Positions 10,551-19,070 of a stretch of 64,000 nt of DNA are shown piece by piece. The DNA is from Siphonodentalium dalli (Eukaryota; Mollusca; Scaphopoda; Gadilida; Siphonodentaliidae), in NCBI GenBank assembly GCA_032622095.1, contig CP136069.1, positions 153,501,043 through 153,565,042 of the forward strand, written 5' to 3'. The position numbers were made by a program, and so were the translations under genes. The notes beneath the pieces are model-generated. The model saw only the letters and a program-made list of their open reading frames with translations, was not told the origin of the DNA and made no database searches. The first letter of the stretch is position 1, and each line of letters opens with the position of its first letter.

Positions 10551-13311
10551 ATGCGTACACACGAGAAGAGAAACGCCCCTGGTCAATTGTGCCCGCTATT
10601 ATGTTGGTGGGACCTGATGTTTTAGCTATGCTGTCGGTGGGACCTGCTGATTTAGCTATGCTGCTGGTGGGACCTGCTGATTTAGCTATGCTGTCGGTGG
10701 GACCTGCTGATTTAGCTATGCTGTCGGTGGGAACTGCTGATTTAGCTATGCTGTTGGTGGGAACTGCTGATTTAGCTATGCTGCTGGTGGGACCTGCTGA
10801 TTTAGCTACGATGTTGGTGGGAACTGCTGATTTAGCTATGCTGTCGGTGGGACCTGCTGATTTAGCTATGCTGCTGGTGGGACCTGCTGATTTAGCTATG
10901 CTGCTGGTGGGACCTGCTGATTTAGCTATGCTGTCGGTGGGACCTGCTGATTTAGCTATGCTGTTGGTGGGACCTGCTGATTTAGCTATGCTGTTGGTGG
11001 GAACTGCTGATTTAGCTATGCTGTTGGTGGGAACTGCTGATTTAGCTATGCTGTTGGTGGGACCTGCTGATTTAGCTATGCTGTTGGTGGGACCTGCTGA
11101 TTTAGCTATGCTGTCGGTGGGACCTGCTGATTTAGCTACGATGTTGGTGGGACCTGCTGATTTAGCTATGCTGTTGGTGGGACCTGCTGATTTAGCTATG
11201 CTGTTGGTGGGAACTGCTGATTTAGCTATGCTGTTGGTGGGAACTGCTGATTTAGCTATGCTGTTGGTGGGAACTGCTGATTTAGCTATGCTGTTGGTGG
11301 GACCTGCTGATTTAGCTATGCTGTTGGTGGGACCTGCTGATTTAGCTATGCTGTTGGTGGGACCTGCTGATTTAGCTATGCTGTTGGTGGGACCTGCTGA
11401 TTTAGCTATGCTGTTGGTGGGACCTGCTGATTTAGCTATGCTGTTGGTGGGACCTGCTGATTTAGCTATGCTGTTGGTGGGACCTGCTGATTTAGCTATG
11501 CTGTTGGTGGGAACTGCTGATTTAGCTATGCTGTTGGTGGGACCTGCTGATTTAGCTATGCTGTTGGTGGGAACTGCTGATTTAGCTACGATGTTGGTGG
11601 GAACTGCTGATTTAGATATGCTGTTGGTGGGACCTGCTGATTTAGATATGCTGTTGGTGGGACCTGCTGATTTAGCTATGTTGTTGGTGGGAACTGCTGA
11701 TTTAGCTATGCTGTTGGTGGGACCTGCTGATTTAGCTATGCTGTTGGTGGGACCTGCTGATTTAGCTATGCTGTTGGTGGGAACTGCTGATTTAGCTATG
11801 CTGTTGGTGGGAACTGCTGATTTAGCTATGCTGTTGGTGGGAACTGCTGATTTAGCTATGCTGTTGGTGGGAACTGCTGATTTAGCTATGCTGTTGGTGG
11901 GACCTGCTGATTTAGCTACGATGTTGGTGGGAACTGCTGATTTAGCTATGCTGTCGGTGGGACCTGCTGATTTAGCTATGCTGCTGGTGGGACCTGCTGA
12001 TTTAGCTATGCTGCTGGTGGGACCTGCTGATTTAGCTATGCTGTCGGTGGGACCTGCTGATTTAGCTATGCTGTTGGTGGGAACTGCTGATTTAGCTATG
12101 CTGTTGGTGGGAACTGCTGATTTAGCTATGCTGTCGGTGGGACCTGCTGATTTAGCTATGCTGTTGGTGGGAACTGCTGATTTAGCTATGCTGCTGGGGG
12201 GACCTGCTGATTTAGCTATGCTGCTGGTGGGACCTGCTGATTTAGCTATGCTGCTGGTGGGACCTGCTGATTTAGCTATGCTGTCGGTGGGACCTGCTGA
12301 TTTAGCTATGCTGTTGGTGGGAACTGCTGATTTAGCTATGCTGTTGGTGGGAACTGCTGATTTAGCTATGCTGTTGGTGGGAACTGCTGATTTAGCTATG
12401 CTGTTGGTGGGAACTGCTGATTTAGATATGCTGTTGGTGGGACCTGCTGATTTAGCTACGATGTTGGTGGGAACTGCTGATTTAGCTATGCTGTCGGTGT
12501 GACCTGCTGATTTAGCTATGCTGCTGGTGAGACCTGCTGATTTAGCTATGCTGCTGGTGGGACCTGCTGATTTAGCTATGCTGTCGGTGGGACCTGCTGA
12601 TTTAGCTATGCTGTTGGTGGGAACTGCTGATTTAGCTATGCTGTCGGTGGGACCTGCTGATTTAGCTATGCTGTTGGTGGGAACTGCTGATTTAGCTATG
12701 CTGTTGGTGGGAACTGCTGATTTAGCTATGCTGTCGGTGGGAACTGCTGATTTAGCTATGCTGTTGGTGGGAACTGCTGATTTAGCTACGATGTTGGTGG
12801 GAACTGCTGATTTAGCTACGATGTTGGTGGGACCTGCTAATTTAGCTACGATGTTGGTGGGAATTGCTGATTTAGCTATGCTGTTGGTGGGAACTGCTGA
12901 TTTAGCTATGCTGTTGGTGGGAACTGCTGATTTAGCTACGATGTTGGTGGGACCTGCTGATTTAGCTATGCTGTTGGTGGGAACTGTTGATTTAGCTATG
13001 CTGTCGGTGGGACCTGCTGATTTAGCTATGCTGTTGGTGGGAACTGCTGATTTAGCTACGATGTTGGTGGGAACTGCTGATTTAGCTACGATGTTGGTGG
13101 GAACTGCTGATTTAGCTATGCTGTTGGTGGGACCTGCTGATTTAGCTATGCTGTTGGTGGGACCTGCTGATTTAGCTATGCTGTTGGTGGGAACTGCTGA
13201 TTTAGATATGCTGTTGGTGGGAACTGCTGATTTAGCTACGATGTTGATGGGACCTGCTGATTTAGCTACGATGTTGGTGCTGTTGTAGGTAAAATCACCG
13301 TTACGGCAAGT
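10486..13311 (-). other. Uninterrupted 942-codon antisense frame through the minisatellite
   Basis: On the minus strand one frame is open from just after a TAG at 13314-13312 down to a TAG at 10485-10483. I checked the codon register across the array and both flanks and found no stop. It encodes a repeating decapeptide KSAGPTNSIA with G/V, N/D/S and SIA/IVA variation. It has no ATG until near its 3' end, so it would be coding only if joined to an upstream exon; a plausible acceptor-like TCTCTTTAG/TCATTTAG precedes it. An exact 30-bp unit preserves frame automatically, so this is weak evidence for a gene. Confidence 0.15.
10594..13282. repeat. Minisatellite, about 90 units of exactly 30 bp
   Basis: The unit in one register is TTTAGCTATG CTGTTGGTGG GACCTGCTGA. 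About 90 units follow one another with no insertion or deletion: the same bases keep the same 60-bp register for 2.7 kb. Variation is limited to a few positions: GACCT or GAACT, CTGTTGG, CTGTCGG or CTGCTGG, and GCTATGCTG or GCTACGATG. Five-unit blocks with identical variant order recur at 10801, 11911 and 12451, showing block amplification. On the plus strand one frame encodes LAMLLVGPAD repeats, broken once by a TGA at 12500-12502. Confidence 0.98.
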
Positions 13312-13374
13312 CTAAATGACTAAAGAGACCATCAGTAAAGGAATTGTTTGGATAACTCTATATTTTAACAATGA

Positions 13375-13443
13375 AGATGATGATGATGATGATGATGATA
13401 ACGATGACGACAACAATGATGATAATGACGATGATGATGACGA
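13375..13443 (+). repeat. GAT/GAC microsatellite
   Basis: A run of ATG/GAT triplets with interruptions (GATGATGATGATGATGATG and GACGACAACAATGATGATAA) spans about 70 bp between the minisatellite and the LTR element. It produces acidic poly-Asp or poly-Met frames that are not genes. Confidence 0.9.
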
Positions 13444-13517
13444 AGGCAACGGCAATGGACACTTACTTGTATGGACAACGACCGCCAAACGCAACGGTCA
13501 TACTAATACGTTGTACA

Positions 13518-13552
13518 TGTTATGGTATGTTACGGTATGTAAAATGTATCCA
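13518..13552 (+). repeat. 5' LTR remnant, 35 bp
   Basis: Only the first 35 bp of the LTR remain, matching 17421-17455 with one difference. The sequence then passes straight into the primer-binding site. The rest of the LTR was lost, apparently by recombination between two CATGGTGT copies (see findings), which also removed the promoter part of this LTR. Confidence 0.85.
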
Positions 13553-13571
13553 TGGTGTCAGAAGTGAGATG
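13553..13571 (+). other. Primer-binding site
   Basis: TGGTGTCAGAAGTGAGAT directly follows the LTR remnant. It begins with TGG, the complement of a tRNA CCA end, and resembles the complement of the 3' end of tRNA-Leu. The match to a particular tRNA is from general knowledge and was not aligned here. Confidence 0.75.
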
Positions 13572-14330
13572 GCGACCTACCAAATTAAACCACCGATTGA
13601 ATTCACGTTCAAATCTGAAGAATGGGAATCTTGGATTCGAAGATTCGAGCGATACAGATCGGCGAGTGTGTTTGCCGAAAAACCGGACCAAAAACAAATT
13701 GACACTCTCGATCATTTACTTCATGTGCGAGAGGGCTGAGGACATTCTAAATAGTCTAACTCTTCCTGATGCACCTCATACACAGGATGGGCAACCCCAA
13801 CAACCATGGCCAACATATGAAGTAATGAAAACGAGTTGTCAAGAACATTTAATTGCTCGTAGAAATATAATATATGAGCGAGCGATCTTCAACAAGTGTG
13901 TCCAGAAAGAAGGTGAATCAGTGGAAGAATTCACGACACGCTTATATTTAACTGCCGAGCAATGCAACTACGGCATTCTCAAGGAAGAACTCATACTGGA
14001 CCGTATAGTTGTTGGTATAAGAGATCTCAAGTTGCAACAAAATCTCCAAATGGATAGTGAACTTACACTCAATAAAGCTAAACAAGCGGCACATTTGAAC
14101 GAACAAATAAAACGTGAACACTCTATCCTGTCTAAAGACAAGTAAGACAGCATGTACAAAACAACCAGTGCTGAAAATAATAATCCTCACCAACCAAGGT
14201 GAGGTCGCTGTGGAAATAAGGACCTACATCCAAAAAGATTTTGTCCAGCTCGATACACGACGTGTGCGAAATGTTCGATTCGGGACATTGGGCCAAATTT
14301 TGTATGACTAAACATATTAGAGAAGTGCGC
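13569..14330 (+). pseudogene. gag: Retrotransposon gag with zinc knuckle, frameshifted
   Basis: The frame opens with an ATG at 13569 just after the primer site (MATYQIKPP...), with the W..W..RF pattern common in gypsy gag proteins. It shifts frame near 13712-13735 and continues to a stop at 14145 with the helix-rich part containing CERAEDIL and QEHLIARRN. A nucleocapsid-type Cys/His region follows at about 14200-14310 in yet another frame: one part shows CGNK..HPK..CPAR and C.KC, the neighbouring frame shows GHWAKFC. At least two frameshifts and one stop separate the parts. The product would assemble the particle and bind RNA; this copy cannot. Confidence 0.85.
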
Positions 14331-14700
14331 AAAGACCCACTTTTTGAAACAAGAGAGAAAAACGAAAGTTCTGATTCGTCATCAGAAAGTGAAACCGAAG
14401 AAAATGCAAACTTTGCTTTCATTGGAAAAATTGAGTTAGACACGAAACGAGACTATAACGATAAAGGTTGGAATATTAACCTGAAACTCAAGAAGCGTGA
14501 CAATGAATTCACAATCGATAGAGGTGCAGATGTTAGCATCATTCCAGAAAAAATCGCTCGTAAACTCAAAGTTGAATTAGAACCAGCCGATAAAGCACTG
14601 TTTTCTGCAAACAATTCCAAACTAGATTGTGTTGGACAGTTCTCAGCTAATCTCAGGACCAGCACAATGAAGTGTCAAAACAGATGTTTATGTTGTGAAA
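14331..14700 (+). pseudogene. Retroviral-type aspartic protease, mutated active site
   Basis: The frame 14241-15053 contains IDRGADVSIIP at about 14514-14546, where the catalytic triad should read Asp-Thr/Ser-Gly; here it is Asp-Arg-Gly. This single change would abolish or strongly reduce activity. The segment follows the nucleocapsid region and precedes the reverse transcriptase, as expected for a gypsy pol polyprotein. The acidic stretch before it (SSDSSSESETEE) is the linker. Confidence 0.8.
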
Positions 14701-14799
14701 AACTGCACAAAATAGCAATAGCCGCTCTAGAAATTGTGAAAATCGTAAACAATGTCTGCGTCGAAAATAAACATCCAAACTTATTCCAAGGATTGGGGC

Positions 14800-15640
14800 A
14801 ATTGGAAGGGAAATATGACCTTAAATTGCATGATAATGCAATTCCATATGATGTGAACGCACACAGGAAAGTTGCTTCAATACCATTGTATAAGACAATT
14901 ACACAGAAGTTAGAGTCCCTTGAAAAAGACAATGTTATTTTCAAAGTTGATGAGCCTATACAAACTGGTGTGCGCCAATGGTACCTGTTCCCAAATATGA
15001 CAAACAACATAATATTGTTGATGTTCGCATATGCGTTGACTATTCAAAATTAAATGAGTTTGTGCACACTGAGAAATATACAATACCCAGTGTGAATGAA
15101 GTGTTAAGCAGATTATCTGGGGCTAAGGTTTTCAGTGAGCTTGATGCAAATTCATATTTTCACCAGATAAATTTAACAGAGAAATCTCAACTTCTCACTA
15201 CATTTATAACGCCATTTGGTAGATATGCATTTAAGAGGCTCCCCATGGGAATCACATCAGCACCTGAGCATGCACAGAAGCGTTTACAGAAAATTTTAGA
15301 TGGCGTTGACGGTGTTGAAGTGATATTTGACGATGTCCTGGTTCAAGCTCCCTGTCAGAAATTGCATGATAGTCGGTTAGAGCAAGTTCTGCAGAGGTTG
15401 GAAAAGGCCCACATGACGCTTAATAAAAATAAGTGTGAAATAAGTAGGTCAGCAGTTAAATTTGGAATAACGGAAGATCCTAAGAAAATAGCAGCAATTT
15501 CTGATAAGCCGCAACCAAAGAATGCACAAGATTTACGTAGATTTCTTGGTATGGTAAATCAACTTTCCAAATTTTCACCTGATTTATCAGACATAAGTGC
15601 TCCAATCCGTGAATTGTTAAAAAAAGATAACTCTTGTATT
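14800..15640 (+). pseudogene. pol: Reverse transcriptase domain of the LTR element
   Basis: The N-terminal part (LHDNAIPYDV... about 14830-14990) is in one frame and the palm continues after a frameshift near 14980-15000 in another (MVPVPK...). Recognisable blocks are ICVDYSKLN, FSELDANSYFHQI, LPMGITSAPE and IFDDVLV; the last is the active-site box, which is usually Y-x-D-D and here has Phe. Downstream, sequence expected between SAVKFG and ITEDPKKI is missing, indicating an in-frame deletion near 15465. RRFLGMVNQLSKF of the connection region is present. Confidence 0.9.
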
Positions 15641-16110
15641 TGGGATGAAAATCATTTAAAAGCATTCAATAGTATTAAGGCTATTTGTTCACACTCACCT
15701 CGTCTGGCTTTATATGACCCAACTCTAGAAACCAAAATCACATTATTGGGAATTGGAGCTACCTTAAGTCAAAAACAACGGAATGGGGGGATTTAGAGTT
15801 GTGTTGTGTGCCTCACGATCTTTAACCGGATACTGAATCAAATTACGCTCCCATAGAAAGAGAGTCTCTCGGCATTGTATGGGCGCGTGAAACTTTTGCT
15901 CAATTAATGATAGGAATGCCAAGTTTTCAAATAGAAACAGACTCAAAACCACTTGTGTCTTTGTTGGGTAAGAAAGATTTGAATGAGCTGACACCTAGAA
16001 TTCAACGTTTTCGAATTCACTTAATGAGATACAAATTTGAAATATCTCATCTTCCTGGGTAAGATTTAATTATCCCAGATCTTTTGTCTAGAGCTCCATT
16101 CAAATCGGTC
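15641..16110 (+). pseudogene. pol: RNase H domain of the LTR element, interrupted
   Basis: The domain should open with an aspartate-containing block before GIGATL; here LLGIGATLSQK at about 15745-15780 lacks it. The frame stops at 15796 and homologous sequence resumes in another frame (YAPIERESLGIVWA at about 15838, then FQIETDSKPLVSLL and FEISHLPG). A TAA lies within the HLPG-to-LLSRAP segment at about 16060. Deletion, frameshift and stop make it non-functional. Confidence 0.85.
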
Positions 16111-17090
16111 AACAACAAGGACAGTAAGCGATTTTGTGATGAAGTAGAAGCAAATGTCAACAGTGTTTTTGAGCAACTGCCAATTAAAAGCCCATATATG
16201 GTAAAGATTCAGACTGATCAATCAGTAGATGTTATTTGTTCAAAGTTAATTGAGTACTGTAATCAAGGATGGCCCGACAAATCATTGTTAAATGGTTCAC
16301 TCAGAGCCTATTATCCACTCAGAGCTTAAATTTCTGACACTAATGATCTTTTGATGAAGGGAAGTAGTTATTATTAGTAAATTGAGATTGGATGTTTTAG
16401 ACTTCATCCATGAAGGCCAGCGAGGTATAGTAAAATGTAGAGAAAGAGAAAAATGTTCTGTTTGGTGGCCTGTGTTGGGTGGTCAGATTTCAGACCTACT
16501 GTATAAATGTCCTATTTGTGCACATGAGCGTCAAGCTGTAATTGAACCAATGATTCCTTCAGAATTTCCTGATCGTCCATGGCAAAATTTAGGCGTGGAC
16601 TTACTTTATTTGCATGGTGATAATTACATGATTGTTGTTGATTATTATTCTCGTTATATTGAAATTGTGAATCTTGGAAAGTTCACCAAGTTATCAAATG
16701 TTATTTGCCACTTGAAAAGCATTTTTGGAAGGCATGGGATACCAGATATCTTAAGATCTGATAATGGTCCTCAGTTCTCATGTGGAGAATTCAAACAATG
16801 TTCAATCTCATACGGATTCTCCCATATTACAAGCAATCCTTTGTACAGTCAGTCTAATGGGGAGGTAGAGATTTCAGTTAGGACTGTTAAAAGGTTATTG
16901 AAAAAGTCAAAGGATAAAGATTTGGCCTTATTGGCGTACCGTGCAACACCTCTCGCTAATGGATACAGCCCAGCAGAGATGTTGTTTGGGCATAAGATAC
17001 AGCTGAACTTAAAGAGCTCAGAGCTATTGAAATCAAGAATAGGATTAGGTCAAAGCAGAATTATGATAAAGAGTTTTCATTAAAGACTTA
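16111..17090 (+). pseudogene. pol: Integrase of the LTR element, degenerate
   Basis: After a broken linker (stops between 16326 and 16380), a 233-codon frame from 16382 carries the zinc-binding and catalytic regions. The H-H-C-C finger is seen as HEGQ...KCPIC, with the second histidine apparently replaced. The catalytic core has VDYYSRYIE, then RSDNGPQF (second Asp) and SNGEVE (Glu). RATPLANGYSPAEMLFGH follows. It would insert the cDNA copy; here the flanking breaks and the finger change make activity unlikely. Confidence 0.88.
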
Positions 17091-17097
17091 AAGTGCC

Positions 17098-17414
17098 ATG
17101 GTGAAATATTGCAAAAATGTCCTGAACCTCGGTCTTATGTTGTCAATACACCTGTCGGTAATTTCAGGCGCAATTCAAAGTACTTGTCAAATTGTAGTCA
17201 CTCAAATATTGAGTCAGAGCCGGGAGAAATTGAGGACCAATTTGATACTCTTGACGAAACTTGTTTGTATAATAATTGTATTGAACAAAATAAAGCTATT
17301 CCAGTCTCGGAAAATGTGCAGCCTATGTTAGAGCAGCAAAATTTAAATGATGTTCCATTTTTGAGAACAAGATCAGGTAGAATTGTGAAGCCGGTTAGTC
17401 GTTTAGATTTGTGA
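17098..17414 (+). pseudogene. C-terminal tail of pol
   Basis: A 101-codon frame (17109-17414) ends with LRTRSGRIVKP, a basic phrase commonly found at the very end of gypsy pol proteins just before the polypurine tract. It is out of frame with the integrase core, which stops at 17083. Confidence 0.7.
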
Positions 17415-17420
17415 GGGGGG
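17413..17420 (+). other. Polypurine tract
   Basis: GAGGGGGG lies immediately before the 3' LTR start TGTTATGG, the expected place for the plus-strand primer of an LTR retrotransposon. Confidence 0.85.
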
Positions 17421-17973
17421 TGTTATGGTATGTTACGGTATGTGAAATGTATCCATGGTGTGTTCTGGTATGTGATATACGTTATGTACTTGGTAATGTG
17501 TACTTCCGGTTTGAGAATATAGCACGAGTAATAAAACGAATTTAAACACAATTGAATCTTAATTTATCCTCATTAACCCTTTACACAACAAACCGGCCAA
17601 AACCGACCAAATAAAGCTTCAACAGCCTAAAATATCTTCGGTCTGTCTCAATAGAACCATACAAATATGGATATCATTGGAACCGGCTCCTTGACCACCT
17701 TGTGATAGTTACAGTTATGCCCTGTGCCAATTCATTCTCTTATATATGCGAGTCGACCATAGGTCGCCTCGCATATATAAGAGAATGCATTGGCCTAAAA
17801 AAAATATTTTTTTACCATTTTTTCTTACATTCTTTAACAATTTTATAATTTTTAATGTGTTAAGCCAATGCATTCTCTTATATATGCGAGGCGACCTGTG
17901 GTCGACTCGCATATATAAGAGAATGCATTGGCACAGGGCCGTTCTGTTGGGTAAAGGGTTAATCCACATTACA
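17421..17973 (+). repeat. 3' LTR, split by a nested element
   Basis: The LTR begins TGTTATGG at 17421. It reaches 17572, is interrupted by the TTAA element 17577-17958, and ends with CCACATTACA at 17973. Without the insert and one TTAA it is 167 bp. It contains AATAAAA at about 17530, a likely poly(A) signal. TG...CA ends and the GTACA duplication outside confirm the limits. Confidence 0.9.
17577..17958 (+). mobile_element. Palindromic TTAA element P1, nested in the 3' LTR
   Basis: TTAA flanks it on both sides (17573-17576 and 17959-17962). The ends are CCCTTTACACAACAAACCGG and, inverted, CCCTTTACCCAACAGAACGG, an imperfect inverted repeat of about 24 bp. Inside are two 69-bp palindromes (17726-17794 and 17864-17932) in opposite orientation around an AT-rich core. 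Copies lie at 33830-34223 and 61842-62232. TTAA plus CCCTTT ends fit piggyBac-type elements; no transposase is encoded. Confidence 0.85.
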
Positions 17974-18221
17974 GTACATAGCTCTGTATATAAGTTTTCA
18001 CTCAGGATTTCATGATTGTGTGAAACACAACAATTCCATTACAATATGCATGCAGTGGGAACATTTCCAGCCAAAGTAGAGTTTTTTGTTTTAATTTCCC
18101 GATAGTTGGAATGTTTGAGGCATCAATTATAAAAAATACAATTCAACTGATGCAAATGACATGTGTTTGAAAATGGAAACTCAAAGATGGACGCCAATGG
18201 CGTGGCTAGAGGGTCCCCATT

Positions 18222-18480
18222 TGGTGACCCGCCATATCAAATCCAGTCGTAAGTCGGGATTTTTTTTACCCTGTGCCAATGCATTCTCTTATATATGCGA
18301 GTCGACCATATGTCGCCTCGCATATATAAGAGAATGCATTGGCCTAACAATTTTTTACAATTTTAATAATTTTTTCTTGTATTCTTTAACAATTTTATAA
18401 TTTCACCCTTACAGAGCCCGAGACAAACATGAGCAGACGACACTCTTCTATATGCTTCTATATGTGTGTGGGGCTCCCTG
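18222..18480 (+). mobile_element. Partial palindromic element, scaffold B, copy B1
   Basis: The left end GGTGACCCGCCATATCAAAT is followed by a 69-bp palindrome (18275-18343) and by the interior phrase with GAGCAGACGACACT and GGGGCTCCCTGCAGGG. The right palindrome and right terminus are missing, so this is a 3'-truncated copy of the element seen whole at 36786-37245. Confidence 0.8.
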
Positions 18481-18855
18481 CAGGGTAATTGATGTCCACC
18501 TTGAAATTTCCAATTGCACACCTCATTGAACTAGACCAACCTCCCAGGCTCGCAGCATTCCATGCATTTGATAACATTTGCACCCCCATGGGTTGGAACT
18601 TCCCAGCCGGTACACCAAGCTTTCCAACTGAACTTATGACCATTTCAGACCAAAACGTTTGTAGAATATATGCTACTGTTGGTCTAAGAATAAAAAATCA
18701 CCACTAATTACTGGTTGGAAAATCAAACAATGAGAACAATTCCAACCTATATCTGGTGTAAAATTTTCAACTATTGTTGTATCAGTAATGAAAGTAATGA
18801 AACTGTTGAACATTTTGAATATATCTTGGGGAACAAAGCCCTTGTGGCCACGTCC
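18481..18855. other. Intergenic stretch, nothing recognised
   Basis: Two overlapping short frames on opposite strands (about 18458-18707) lack motifs. Phrases such as ATTTCCAACTG and CTGGTTGGAA recur here and at 19355-19540, suggesting an old local repeat. Confidence 0.4.
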
Positions 18856-18859
18856 TTAA

Positions 18860-19066
18860 CCCTTTCAGTGCCAAGTCCGATTTTTGTATCAACCCATATT
18901 TCCTTGATCATTTTTCAATGTCATTGATTATAATAATGTGATACATTGATGGAAAGAGCTCTTAGAGCTCTTTCCATCAATGTATCACATTATTATAATC
19001 AATATATTTGAAAAATGATCAAGGAAATATGGGTTGATACAAAATTCGGACTTGGCACTGAAAGGG
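18860..19066. mobile_element. Near-perfect 207-bp palindrome between TTAA sites
   Basis: TTAA lies at 18856-18859 and 19067-19070. The two arms, beginning CCCTTTCAGTGCCAAGTCCG, are reverse complements over about 100 bp with very few mismatches and meet at GAGCTCTTAGAGCTC (about 18957-18971). It is a small inverted-repeat transposon consisting almost wholly of its arms. The CCCTTT ends resemble those of the P elements, but the rest differs. Confidence 0.85.
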
Positions 19067-19070
19067 TTAA

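Larger units (their letters stand above)
13518..17973 (+). mobile_element. Degenerate Ty3/gypsy LTR retrotransposon
   Basis: The element is bounded by the 5-bp target duplication GTACA (13513-13517 and 17974-17978) and begins TGTTATGG and ends TTACA. The order is 5' LTR remnant, tRNA-type primer site, gag, zinc knuckle, aspartic protease, reverse transcriptase, RNase H, integrase, polypurine tract, 3' LTR. The protease-RT-RNase H-integrase order is that of Ty3/gypsy (Metaviridae). Several frameshifts, stops and active-site changes show it is dead. A TTAA element is nested in its 3' LTR, so it is older than that insertion. Confidence 0.95.

Noticed and set aside
10594-13282. CRISPR array
   Set aside because: Units are directly adjacent with no spacers, and the surroundings are eukaryotic retroelements.
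10547-13288. Plus-strand frames of 651 and 256 codons in the 30-bp array as a repetitive hydrophobic protein gene
   Set aside because: The frame is open only because 30 is a multiple of three; it is broken by TGA at 12500, has no signal peptide or other domain, and unit variants mix synonymous and non-synonymous changes freely.
13312-13567. Acidic (Asp-rich) or Met-rich protein at the GAT run
   Set aside because: It is a translation of a microsatellite; frames end within unrelated sequence.
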